Source: Thermomicrobiaceae bacterium
Lineage (GTDB): Bacteria; Chloroflexota; Chloroflexia; Thermomicrobiales; Thermomicrobiaceae
Assembly: GCA_007123655.1 (NCBI GenBank)
Contig: SKKR01000267.1
Span: forward strand, 1-5,647
DNA: 5,647 bases
Direction of reading: 5' to 3'
Shown here: one piece after another, positions 1 to 5,647 of the stretch
How positions within the stretch are numbered: position 1 is the stretch's first letter
Layout: every line of letters begins with the position of its first letter
Made by a program: the position numbers and the translations under genes
Notes under the pieces: generated by a model
The model's input: the letters and a program-made list of their open reading frames with translations, nothing else
What the model was told of the DNA's origin: nothing
Databases searched by the model: none

Positions 1-780
1 ATCATCCAGATCTCGGCAGGTAGTGACCACTCCCTGGCACTCGACGAACATGGTGTGATCTGGGGCTGGGGTCGCAACCTCAATGGCGGAGTGGGTGATG
101 GAACGAAGGAGACGCGCGCCGTGCCTGTCGAGGTCGTTGGCCTGGAGGGTCGAACGATGGTCGCCATCAGTGCTGGCTGGGACTATTCCCTGGCTCTGGC
201 CAATGATGGGACGGTCTGGGCGTGGGGACTCAACAGTAGCGGGCAGCTAGGCGATGGAACTCATCTAACGCGCTCGGTGCCCGCTCAAGTGCACGACCTG
301 GACAACGTCATCGACATTTCGGCGAACGATCAACACTCGCTCGCGGTGGCAAGCGACGGCACCGTCTGGGCATGGGGCAGCAACCGGAGCGGTCAATTGG
401 GAGACGGTACACCCGGCGGCCACTTGATCTCAACGCCGGTTCCTGCGCCCGTACAGGGGCTGGAAGGCGTAACCATTGTTTCTGCTCGCGCCGGTGATCG
501 ACACTCGCTGGCACTCGACGACAATGGGTCACTTTGGGCGTGGGGCCGGAACCGGAGCGGGGAGTTAGGCGACGGAACAACGAACGATCACTTCGTGCCT
601 GTCCAGGTAGTTGGGCTGGACGACCAGCCGGTCATCGCCATAGAGGCTGGTGGGGAGCATTCGATTGCGTTGACCGACGACAATAGAGTCTGGTCCTGGG
701 GTGACAACACGTGGGGCCAGTTGGGCGATGGATCATGGAATCCGTCCAGCGAGCCTGCCCTGGTTAGGTTCTGGGATTAG
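1..780 (+). CDS. RCC1-repeat beta-propeller protein, C-terminal part (5' end outside window)
   Basis: The reading frame is open from the first base to a TAG at 778-780, giving 259 residues of a longer protein; the GTG at 55 is inside a repeat and is not a credible start. Five RCC1-type repeats are visible. Each has an [I/A]xAGxxHSLAL strand, a WxWG turn (residues 21-24, 73-76, 123-126, 179-182, 231-234) and a GQLGDGT-like loop, with spacings of 52, 50, 56 and 52 residues. RCC1 repeats (Pfam PF00415/PF13540) form a propeller that is usually seven-bladed, so at least two more blades probably lie upstream. Eukaryotic RCC1 is a Ran exchange factor, but bacterial members are generally uncharacterised and often secreted or surface-exposed scaffolds, so no enzymatic role should be assumed. 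The protein ends 25 residues after the last WxWG, with no C-terminal anchor or sorting signal. Any signal peptide would be off the left edge. Family assignment is secure; function is unknown. Confidence 0.93.
   Translation: MIQISAGSDHSLALDEHGVIWGWGRNLNGGVGDGTKETRAVPVEVVGLEGRTMVAISAGWDYSLALANDGTVWAWGLNSSGQLGDGTHLTRSVPAQVHDLDNVIDISANDQHSLAVASDGTVWAWGSNRSGQLGDGTPGGHLISTPVPAPVQGLEGVTIVSARAGDRHSLALDDNGSLWAWGRNRSGELGDGTTNDHFVPVQVVGLDDQPVIAIEAGGEHSIALTDDNRVWSWGDNTWGQLGDGSWNPSSEPALVRFWD
4..774 (+). repeat. Tandem RCC1 coding repeats, about 150-168 bp period
   Basis: Within the RCC1 gene the DNA itself is repetitive. The tgg-nnn-tgg-gg core recurs at 61, 217, 367, 535 and 691, and a loop encoding LGDG[T/S] follows each. 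The units are diverged at the base level, so this is an old protein repeat rather than a recent tandem duplication. The third unit is about 4-6 residues longer in its loop (GTPGGHLIST). Confidence 0.8.
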
Positions 781-924
781 TGAGGGTTACGCTGAGTCAG
801 CATACGTGTTCGCTGTCACCACGGATCCGACGCCGTGCGCCTGTCCCACGAGACGTGGATGGCTACTTGTGCCCAAAGCCCGGTGCATGGGGAATTCCGG
901 TGGCGCCAGGCCGGTGCGCTTCGG

Positions 925-930
925 TACACT
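925..930 (+). promoter_or_regulatory. Possible -10 box for tRNA-Lys
   Basis: TACACT matches the TATAAT consensus at four of six positions and ends seven bases before the mature tRNA 5' end. No recognisable -35 element lies 16-18 bases upstream; that stretch is GC-rich and includes the palindrome TGGCGCCA. The very short implied leader makes this a weak call. Confidence 0.3.
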
Positions 931-937
931 TTGCGAC

Positions 938-1010
938 GAGCCCGTAGCTCAGTTGGTAGAGCAACTGACTTTTAATCAGTGGGTCGTGGGTTCGAGTCCC
1001 ACCGGGCTCA
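938..1010 (+). tRNA. tRNA-Lys (anticodon TTT)
   Basis: A full cloverleaf can be folded by eye. The acceptor stem is GAGCCCG (938-944) with CGGGCTC (1003-1009). The D-arm GCTC...GAGC spans 947-962. The anticodon stem is ACTGA (964-968) with TCAGT (976-980), around the loop CTTTTAA, which places the anticodon TTT at 971-973. The variable loop is GGGTC, and the T-arm is GTGGG-TTCGAGT-CCCAC (986-1002). All stems pair perfectly. The discriminator base is A1010. The next bases are CAC, so the CCA end is not encoded and must be added after transcription. The gene decodes AAA and AAG. It stands alone, in the spacer between the RCC1 gene and the convergent MFS gene. Confidence 0.97.
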
Positions 1011-1174
1011 CACCGCGATTCTCAGTGAAATTCGTGCTGCTATCCCTGAGGGTTGTGGATCGGCGGTGTACACGGTGTGCTTAATGCATCGATGCGGCCA
1101 CTTCTTCGGAGTCCAGCGCAGCGACCAACTCCCCACGCAGTTCTCGTTACGACGTAGCCAGGTTACCTCCGAAA

Positions 1175-2383
1175 CTACCGATTCTTTTCCCTGTTCTCTC
1201 CGGTTCTCGCGGAGCCTTCTTGGCTCGCCGAGTGTGCCTCTTCCCCGGGTCTCACAAGCGCAGTGAGCAGGGCAAGGAGCGCGGTGACGATAAAGGCCGT
1301 CTCCATGCCGAATCGGCCCGCCACAATCCCCATGAATGCTGGTCCGGTGATCGTGCCCACCGCCAGGAAGACCTGAGTGGCGCTGAAGCCGGTTCCGGGT
1401 TGGCCGGGGAAAACAGTCGATGTCCAGTTCACCAGGATCGCGCTTATCGCCATGAAGCTCGACCCGAAAAGGGCGGCAGAGATCCCCAGTGCCACCCATG
1501 ACGACGGCGCAGCCCCGAGCGCTCCCGTCGCGACCCCGAGGGCAGCCAGGGTTGCGACCAGGGAACGCCGCAAGCCCAGCCGGGAGATCACGTCGCCGGT
1601 TGCAACCCCTGCGATTCCGGCGATGCCCACCGTTGTCCAGAACAGAGGACCCGCTGACGCGGGGAACCCGCCGGCGCGCGAGACCAGGTCCACTGCATAG
1701 GTCCAGTACACGGTCCCCGTGAACCCAAACAGGACTGCCACTGCGAACAGGCGAACAGACCTGGGCCCGATGAACCATTGCCAGCGGAGTTCCGGAAGCG
1801 CAGATCTTCCTTCTTCACTCCCCCTGCCGTGCGGCCCCGCAGGAAGCAGGAGCGCGTTCCACGCCGTCACCGCCAGTGCCACGACGGCGAAGGCGATCCA
1901 AGCTCCTCGCCAGGCTCCCCCGGCCACCAGGGCCGCAGGGCCAGCCACAAGAATACCGAAGGTAGTACCGGTCGTTATTATCGACAGCGTCCGGCTTCGA
2001 GACTCGGGGCCTATCATTCGTGCCACGGCGTCCGAGAACGGCGCCCATGACCATCCGGGGCTTGTGGCTGCCAGGAGCACTCCGGCTACCAGCATTGGCG
2101 TGTCCCCTGCCAGTGCGATCATCGCCATTCCACCCGCTGCGGACAAACCGCCGATCACGACGGGTAGTCGGGGGCCGACTCGAGCGACCAGCGCCCCGGT
2201 GACCAGCAGCGCAACGAGGTAACTTGCATAGGCCCCTGCCGCGATGAAGCCCAGCGCCTCCGTCGAAAGATCGAAAGCGTCGCGAAACGCGGGCACAAAG
2301 AGCCCATAGCCGTATCGGGCGAAGCCAAACGCCACCGCGATGGCCATAAGGCCCGCGGCTGCCAGTTGCCTGGACTGGTTCAT
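1175..2383 (-). CDS. MFS transporter, YbfB/YjiJ-like family
   Basis: This 402-residue protein is the usual size for a 12-helix major facilitator. It is hydrophobic throughout, with a short cytoplasmic N-terminus. The first helix contains GFARYGYGLFVP (residues 20-31), typical of the YbfB/YjiJ group. A motif A-like loop, GALVARVGPR, lies at 63-72 between helices 2 and 3. A hydrophilic central loop (about 182-205) separates the two six-helix halves, and a polar, charged tail follows about residue 378. It should sit in the cytoplasmic membrane and probably export a small molecule by proton exchange; the substrate cannot be read from sequence. I chose ATG at 2383. A TTG at 2386 adds one residue, and neither has a strong Shine-Dalgarno (only a GGA about 12 bases upstream of the ATG). 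It is transcribed alone, from the promoter at 2410-2439, and runs convergently toward tRNA-Lys. Family assignment is confident; specificity is not. Confidence 0.92.
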   Translation of the reverse strand: MNQSRQLAAAGLMAIAVAFGFARYGYGLFVPAFRDAFDLSTEALGFIAAGAYASYLVALLVTGALVARVGPRLPVVIGGLSAAGGMAMIALAGDTPMLVAGVLLAATSPGWSWAPFSDAVARMIGPESRSRTLSIITTGTTFGILVAGPAALVAGGAWRGAWIAFAVVALAVTAWNALLLPAGPHGRGSEEGRSALPELRWQWFIGPRSVRLFAVAVLFGFTGTVYWTYAVDLVSRAGGFPASAGPLFWTTVGIAGIAGVATGDVISRLGLRRSLVATLAALGVATGALGAAPSSWVALGISAALFGSSFMAISAILVNWTSTVFPGQPGTGFSATQVFLAVGTITGPAFMGIVAGRFGMETAFIVTALLALLTALVRPGEEAHSASQEGSARTGENREKNR

Positions 2384-2409
2384 CAAGAGCCAATGTCCAT
2401 TTTGAGTTG

Positions 2410-2439
2410 ATTATGTGGCACATTCTGAAAGGATGACAA
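2410..2439 (-). promoter_or_regulatory. Sigma70-type promoter for the MFS transporter gene
   Basis: Read on the minus strand, TTGTCA (2439-2434) is followed after an 18-base spacer by CATAAT (2415-2410). Each hexamer matches consensus at five of six positions. Transcription would begin near 2403, leaving a leader of about 20 bases before the ATG at 2383. That short leader agrees with the weak ribosome binding site. An 8-base palindrome, TGTTAACA (2458-2465), lies about 20 bases upstream of the -35 and could be an operator. Confidence 0.6.
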
Positions 2440-2496
2440 CGGAACACGCTTCACGATTGTTAACACTTGTTTTCGCCACCGGCCAACCTTTCACAC

Positions 2497-2542
2497 GTTG
2501 ACAGGAGCCTGCAGTGTCACTGGAGGTAGCGAATGTGTCAAC
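2497..2542. repeat. Inverted repeat GTTGACA / TGTCAAC with 32-base spacer
   Basis: GTTGACA (2497-2503) and TGTCAAC (2536-2542) are perfect reverse complements. Two further copies of the same five-base core lie nearby: TGTCA at 2515-2519, inside the spacer, and TGACA at 2434-2438, overlapping the MFS -35 hexamer. The pattern could be operator half-sites for a regulator of the divergent genes, or chance. The spacer is too long for a typical intrinsic terminator and there is no T-tract. Confidence 0.35.
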
Positions 2543-2576
2543 AAAACCGGCACGTGAAGGCAACGGAGTTGTTGGG

Positions 2577-2602
2577 CCCGGGTTCGAGTCCCGGCCGGCT
2601 CG
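2577..2602 (+). pseudogene. tRNA 3'-end remnant (T-arm plus 3' acceptor strand)
   Basis: CCGGG-TTCGAGT-CCCGG (2578-2594) is a perfect T-stem and loop. It is followed by a seven-base acceptor-like strand, CCGGCTC (2595-2601), and a G at the discriminator position. The matching 5' strand GAGCCGG and a D-arm are absent at the expected distance upstream (about 2525-2545). The bases in the anticodon-arm position do not pair, and T33 is missing. It is therefore a 3' fragment, not a gene. Such fragments are classically left when a mobile element integrates at a tRNA 3' end. The parent tRNA is not identifiable; a G discriminator would suit Asp, Asn or Ser. It is not a copy of the tRNA-Lys at 938-1010, whose T-stem and acceptor differ. 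Confidence 0.6.
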
Positions 2603-2740
2603 CTCCTCACTTCGCTCCGTGCCGTGCATCAGGCTGACCCAACGGCACCTCGGTCTTGCCCAGCATTAGCGGACTGTACCTTGCTCGATTAGACTTGCAG
2701 GGCCTTCGGCACTCTACTGGCTTCCCCGATAGCCGTTACA

Positions 2741-2745
2741 GGGAG
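2741..2745 (+). promoter_or_regulatory. Ribosome binding site of the hydrolase gene
   Basis: GGGAG lies six bases before ATG at 2752. It decides the start: the frame is open upstream as far as a TTG at 2656, but those 32 extra residues are not hydrolase-like and the TTG has no Shine-Dalgarno. Confidence 0.75.
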
Positions 2746-2751
2746 TATTCG

Positions 2752-3558
2752 ATGTCCTTTGCGATCAGCAGCGACGGCGCGCGAATCTTCTACACCAGTG
2801 TGGGGCAGGGTGAGCCACTTGTTCTCGCTCACGGCACGACGCACACATGGGAGTCGTGGGGCGATCTCGGCTACATCGACGGACTCAAGGACAGGTTCCA
2901 ACTGATCCTGCTTGACTCACGCGGCCACGGGCAGAGTGATAAGCCGCATGCTGCCGATGCGTATGCCATGACGCAGCAGTCCGATGACGTTTTAGCAGTC
3001 GTAGATCAACTCGGGATCGATCGATTTCACTTTTTCGGCTATTCAATCGGCGCCGTGTGCGGATTTCATCTTGCGGTTCGCGCGCCAGATCGGGTCCAGT
3101 CCCTGATCGCCTATGGCGGGGATCCGTACGCGCCGACTTCAGGCTACAAACAGTCGATTGAACAAGACCTCGACGTGCTGCGACGAGGCGTGCGAGATTG
3201 GGTTGATCTGATGGAGGAAATCGGCGTCTTCAAACAGTATCCAGTGCCGAACGAGCGGAAAGAACGGCTCCTGGCGAGCGATGGCGAGGCGTTAGTCGCC
3301 TCGATCCTGGCCAGTACCGAAGATACTGGGGTTAGCGCCGATCTCGAACGTCTCACCATGCCCTGCCTGCTCATTGCGGGGCAGCAGGCGGGTGGCAACG
3401 ACCTGGCACGACACGCGGCACATGAACTGCCGGTGGCGGACTTCGTCTCCATTGACGGCATCGGACACGCGATGGTGCACGCCCGGGTGATTCTGCCCTA
3501 TGTCAATGCCTTCTACGAGCGGTTTGCAGTCGTCACAGGGGTCACGCGTCCTGGCTGA
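2752..3558 (+). CDS. Alpha/beta fold hydrolase (AB_hydrolase_1)
   Basis: From ATG 2752 the protein is 268 residues, the normal length for a single-domain alpha/beta hydrolase. There is no signal peptide, so it should be cytoplasmic. Landmarks in order are an N-terminal strand pair (IFYTSVGQGEPLVLAHG), the oxyanion-hole HG at 27-28, and DSRGHGQSD at 55-63. The nucleophile elbow GYSIG follows, with Ser98, and then a cap region at about 130-200. Next come the strand PCLLIAG (204-210) and the catalytic histidine His239 in GIGHA. The expected acid after strand 7 (GxxD) is not at its usual place: residue 213 is Ala, and the nearest Asp is 217. Asp124, after strand 6 (YGGDPY), is another possible acid. 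The fold suggests ester, lactone or similar hydrolysis, but the substrate cannot be assigned. It stands alone, 368 bases after the divergent MFS gene and 223 bases before the flippase gene. Confidence 0.92.
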   Translation: MSFAISSDGARIFYTSVGQGEPLVLAHGTTHTWESWGDLGYIDGLKDRFQLILLDSRGHGQSDKPHAADAYAMTQQSDDVLAVVDQLGIDRFHFFGYSIGAVCGFHLAVRAPDRVQSLIAYGGDPYAPTSGYKQSIEQDLDVLRRGVRDWVDLMEEIGVFKQYPVPNERKERLLASDGEALVASILASTEDTGVSADLERLTMPCLLIAGQQAGGNDLARHAAHELPVADFVSIDGIGHAMVHARVILPYVNAFYERFAVVTGVTRPG

Positions 3559-3781
3559 CAATCATCAGTGGCTCGCGGGTTCGATTTACAACGCGCCCAC
3601 GCTATCGATGCCTTTCGGCCCCTGCCACACCGAAGCGCTGCGAGTTGGTCGCCGGTTGAATCTGTCTCACCTTCTGACTTGCGGCGTCCGCGCCTCGAAC
3701 CGTATCCGGTGATAACAGAAGTGTGCGAGACTCAGATCACATCACGTTCGTGCGCGTTCCTGTAGCCTTCCCGGCGCGGAC
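3559..3781. other. Intergenic spacer, no recognised feature
   Basis: This 223-base stretch lies between the hydrolase stop and the flippase start. Short frames here have no family-like composition. No hairpin with a T-tract was found, so the hydrolase terminator is not visible. A short inverted pair, CCGGC (3771-3775) and GCCGG (3784-3788), overlaps the most upstream flippase start codon but is probably incidental at this GC content. No promoter was convincing. Confidence 0.5.
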
Positions 3782-5176
3782 GTGCCGGTGGAACGCACGC
3801 TTTCGTCTGAGCCGGGGTTTCGGCCTGTGAACTCCCTGCTGTCGCAATTCGCCGCGTCCCGTCGCCTGTTCAGGCGCTCCCTGGCCAGCCTTCGCGGAGC
3901 TGAACCGGATGCTGTCACCCGTGGGTGGCTGGTCGTCACGGGTGGCAGCGTCGGGCGGCTGGGGCTCGGGTTCATCGCAAGTATCATCATCGCCCGGGCT
4001 CTGGGGCCGGAAGCGTTCGGGATCTTCTCCGTGCTCGCCGCGGTGGCGTCGTTCGCTGGCGCCGGAGTCGACCTCGGATTGACCAACGCCGCGGTGCGCC
4101 GGGTCTCGGCTGCCTGGTCTGATGGGTCCGGACGTGCCGGCGATATCTGGCAGACGTTTTTCTGGCTTCGCGTTCTCATAGTGCTCGGTGTCGCCGGAGC
4201 GGGGATCGCGCTGGCGGGCCCGATCTCCTCGATGTTTCTTGACGTGTCGGGACGAGAACTCTACTTGCGGCTCGCGTTGCTCGGCGTCGTCGCAACGGTC
4301 CTTAGCGGCAGTGTGACGAGTATGCTCCAGGCGACCAGCCGGTTTGGCCGCCTCTCCGCGGTGCTCCTTGTCAACTCTGGCCTGACAGTGCTGCTGGCGG
4401 TCGCGCTGGCCCAGGCGGGCCATTTGACAATCACGACCGCCCTGCTCGTGCTCGGGATCGGGACGTCCCTGGCCTCGTTTGCGCTCGCGTACACCCTGCT
4501 ACCGGGCGTCTGGTCGCTCCGTCCGCCCGAGGTGAAACTCTTCATGTACCACGCCCGGGACCTATCCCGGTACGGGGTCTGGCTCTGGATCGGGAGCCTG
4601 CTGGGCATCCTCGCGTTGCACCTCGACCTCCTGCTCGTTAACCACTGGGTCGCTCCGGCGACAGTCGGGATGTATGCGTTGGCCGTCACACTGGCTAACA
4701 AGGCGGAGGTCATCAATCAGAGTCTGTACACGGTGTTGCTGCCCACAGCGTCCGCACTCCGGACCCATGAGGAGGTCTCGGGTTACATCCGCCGCAGTCT
4801 CATCCGCAGTGGGGGCATCGGGATCGGGCTGTTACCGGCGATACTGCTGGCTGATCCGTTGATCCGGCTCTTCTACGGGGACGCGTATGCCGCGGCTTCC
4901 GGCATCTTTCAGTTGCTGCTGGTCGTCGCGATTCTGAACATCGTCCTCACGCCACTGCTCATGCTGGCCTTTACCTTTGACCGGCCGCGTGTCGTCGCAC
5001 TGGCTGACGGCACAAGAGTCGTCGCACTTCTTGTAGCCGGGGTCGTTCTGATCCCCGTTCTGGAGACGGACGGTGCCGTTCTCGCCAGGCTCGCCGCGGC
5101 CGTCGCAGGGGGAGTGGTGATCGTCGCGTTTGTCGTTCGGCAGGTCCGTTCACGAGATGACGCGACGGTACAGTGA
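3782..5176 (+). CDS. Polysaccharide flippase, Wzx/MOP-type (oligosaccharide flippase family)
   Basis: This is a protein of up to 464 residues, almost all membrane helices. It has a basic, probably cytosolic N-terminus (about residues 27-48, rich in Arg). The first helix ends in IIARALGPEAFGIFS (69-83), the signature of the Polysacc_synt family (PF01943), in which an R-x-LG-x(3)-FG pattern is conserved. A second-half counterpart, DLLLVNHWVAPATVGMYALA (282-301), is also typical. About 12-14 helices fit the length. Family members move undecaprenyl-linked or other lipid-linked glycans across the cytoplasmic membrane during O-antigen, capsule or exopolysaccharide assembly. The start is uncertain. 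GTG 3782, GTG 3788 and GTG 3827 (with GGGG nine bases upstream) are all in frame, and the last would remove 15 residues. The 3' end overlaps the opposing glycosyltransferase gene by 27 bases, which supports a shared polysaccharide locus. MATE-like or lipid II flippases are less likely alternatives. Confidence 0.88.
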   Translation: MPVERTLSSEPGFRPVNSLLSQFAASRRLFRRSLASLRGAEPDAVTRGWLVVTGGSVGRLGLGFIASIIIARALGPEAFGIFSVLAAVASFAGAGVDLGLTNAAVRRVSAAWSDGSGRAGDIWQTFFWLRVLIVLGVAGAGIALAGPISSMFLDVSGRELYLRLALLGVVATVLSGSVTSMLQATSRFGRLSAVLLVNSGLTVLLAVALAQAGHLTITTALLVLGIGTSLASFALAYTLLPGVWSLRPPEVKLFMYHARDLSRYGVWLWIGSLLGILALHLDLLLVNHWVAPATVGMYALAVTLANKAEVINQSLYTVLLPTASALRTHEEVSGYIRRSLIRSGGIGIGLLPAILLADPLIRLFYGDAYAAASGIFQLLLVVAILNIVLTPLLMLAFTFDRPRVVALADGTRVVALLVAGVVLIPVLETDGAVLARLAAAVAGGVVIVAFVVRQVRSRDDATVQ

Positions 5177-5647
5177 AACGAGTTGCTCCACACTTCGGTC
5201 GAGCGAGAAGTCCGACCGAACCGCTTCGAGCGACGTTGCTCGCAGTGCTTCCCGCTTCGTCGGGTCGCGCAGAAGGACGCGCATGCCCTCCGCCAGTGAT
5301 GGCGCGTCACCGGGTACGAGATGCACCGAGTCCGGCGAAATCTCCGGCAGGATCCCGACCGACGTCCCGAGTACCGGACAGCCGCAGGCAGCGGCTTCCA
5401 GCGCCGCGAGTCCCTGGCTCTCGTGCAGTGATGACGACACGAACAGATCGGCCGAGCGGCAGTACGTCGGCAGGTCATGGTGCTCGACCTCACCGTGCAT
5501 GACGAGCCGTTCACCGATTCCGAGCGCGTCTCCTCGCGCTCGAATCTCATTTGCCAATGGCCCGACTCCAACGAGATGCAACGCCACATCCGGGAAGTCG
5601 CGGGAAAGGATCGCCGTCGCGTCGAGGAGCGTCCGATGATCCTTCAC
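5150..5647 (-). CDS. Glycosyltransferase family 4-like protein, C-terminal part (5' end outside window)
   Basis: The minus-strand frame is open to the right edge and stops at TGA (5152-5150), giving 165 residues. They cover most of the C-terminal, nucleotide-sugar-binding Rossmann domain of a GT-B enzyme (Glycos_transf_1, PF00534). VKDHRTLLDA at the visible start is the usual K-x-H-x(2)-LL entry to this domain. LVGVGP (25-30) is the glycine-rich turn. HESQGLAALEAAACGCPV (75-92) carries the EX7E motif (Glu76 and Glu84) that marks retaining GT4 transferases and contacts the donor sugar. The visible GTG at 5647 is internal, not a start. GT4 enzymes add hexoses, often mannose or glucose, to a growing glycan on the cytoplasmic face; donor and acceptor cannot be read here. 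With the adjacent flippase it suggests a surface polysaccharide locus extending to the right. Confidence 0.93.
   Translation of the reverse strand: MKDHRTLLDATAILSRDFPDVALHLVGVGPLANEIRARGDALGIGERLVMHGEVEHHDLPTYCRSADLFVSSSLHESQGLAALEAAACGCPVLGTSVGILPEISPDSVHLVPGDAPSLAEGMRVLLRDPTKREALRATSLEAVRSDFSLDRSVEQLVSLYRRVIS

Larger units (their letters stand above)
2384..2751. other. 368-base intergenic region between divergent MFS and hydrolase genes
   Basis: No credible protein is encoded here. The minus-strand frame at 2411-2629 is spurious: its peptide AGRDSNPGP is the well-known product of translating the antisense of a tRNA T-arm. The region holds the MFS promoter, the palindrome TGTTAACA, an inverted repeat (2497-2542), a tRNA 3' remnant (2577-2602) and the hydrolase leader. 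I could not find a convincing promoter for the hydrolase. The TTGACA at 2498-2503 has no matching -10 at a 16-18 base spacing. Confidence 0.7.

Noticed and set aside
820..858. Two small hairpins after the RCC1 stop (CACGG/CCGTG and CCACG-AGA-CGTGG)
   Set aside because: The stems are only five base pairs and no T-tract follows, so they do not qualify as an intrinsic terminator.
1086..1095. Ten-base perfect palindrome GCATCGATGC downstream of tRNA-Lys
   Set aside because: A palindrome of this length is expected several times by chance in a window of this size, and it has no T-tract or partner site.
1008..1778. 256-codon minus-strand frame overlapping the MFS gene
   Set aside because: It is rich in Arg, Gly and Cys with no family-like pattern. 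The frame at 1175-2383 on the same strand encodes a clear transporter, so this is a shadow.
2411..2629. Minus-strand 72-codon frame with the peptide AGRDSNPGP
   Set aside because: That peptide is what the antisense of a tRNA T-arm translates to, a known false gene call. The frame also crosses the MFS promoter.
2656..2751. Upstream extension of the hydrolase from TTG 2656
   Set aside because: The 32 added residues have no hydrolase-like content and the TTG has no ribosome binding site, whereas ATG 2752 has GGGAG at ideal spacing.
3573..3600. A second T-loop-like string, GCGGG-TTCGATT, after the hydrolase gene
   Set aside because: The following five bases (TACAA) do not pair with GCGGG and no acceptor strand follows, so it is not a tRNA remnant.
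3737..4423. 228-codon minus-strand frame opposite the flippase gene
   Set aside because: Its composition is Arg, Asp, Pro and Gln rich with no hydrophobic core, typical of antisense to a high-GC membrane protein gene.

Overview
The window is high-GC bacterial chromosomal DNA with ordinary gene density. It holds four protein genes with clear family assignments, a fifth cut by the right edge, one intact tRNA and one tRNA fragment. No CRISPR array, transposase, integrase, phage gene or toxin-antitoxin pair is visible. The tRNA-Lys gene has no encoded CCA end. The mix of a bacterial RCC1-repeat protein, a YbfB/YjiJ-like MFS transporter, a small alpha/beta hydrolase and a Wzx-like flippase fits a high-GC soil or thermophilic lineage such as Chloroflexota (Thermomicrobia-like) or Actinomycetota. 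That placement is an inference from gene style only and is weak.

Layout. Positions 1-780 (+) are the C-terminal part of an RCC1-repeat beta-propeller protein that runs off the left edge; five WxWG-type repeats are visible. After a 157-base spacer comes tRNA-Lys(TTT) at 938-1010. A 12-helix MFS transporter gene lies on the minus strand (1175-2383), with a good sigma70-type promoter directly upstream (2410-2439). The 368-base gap from 2384 to 2751 is the least ordinary stretch. It contains that promoter, an inverted repeat with several TGACA/TGTCA half-sites, and a 3'-terminal piece of a tRNA (T-arm plus 3' acceptor strand, about 2577-2602) with no 5' half. An alpha/beta hydrolase gene (2752-3558, +) follows with a good ribosome binding site, then a 223-base spacer without recognisable features. 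A polysaccharide flippase gene (3782-5176, +) then meets, tail to tail and with a 27-base overlap, the 3' part of a GT4-type glycosyltransferase gene (5150-5647, -).

How the genes relate. Only the last two suggest a shared pathway: a lipid-linked glycan flippase beside a glycosyltransferase looks like the edge of a surface polysaccharide locus continuing to the right. The RCC1 protein, the transporter and the hydrolase look like independent single-gene units. I found no convincing undescribed system. The points most worth checking are the tRNA 3' fragment, which lies in the same orientation as tRNA-Lys with the MFS gene between them, and the hydrolase whose usual catalytic-acid position is an alanine.
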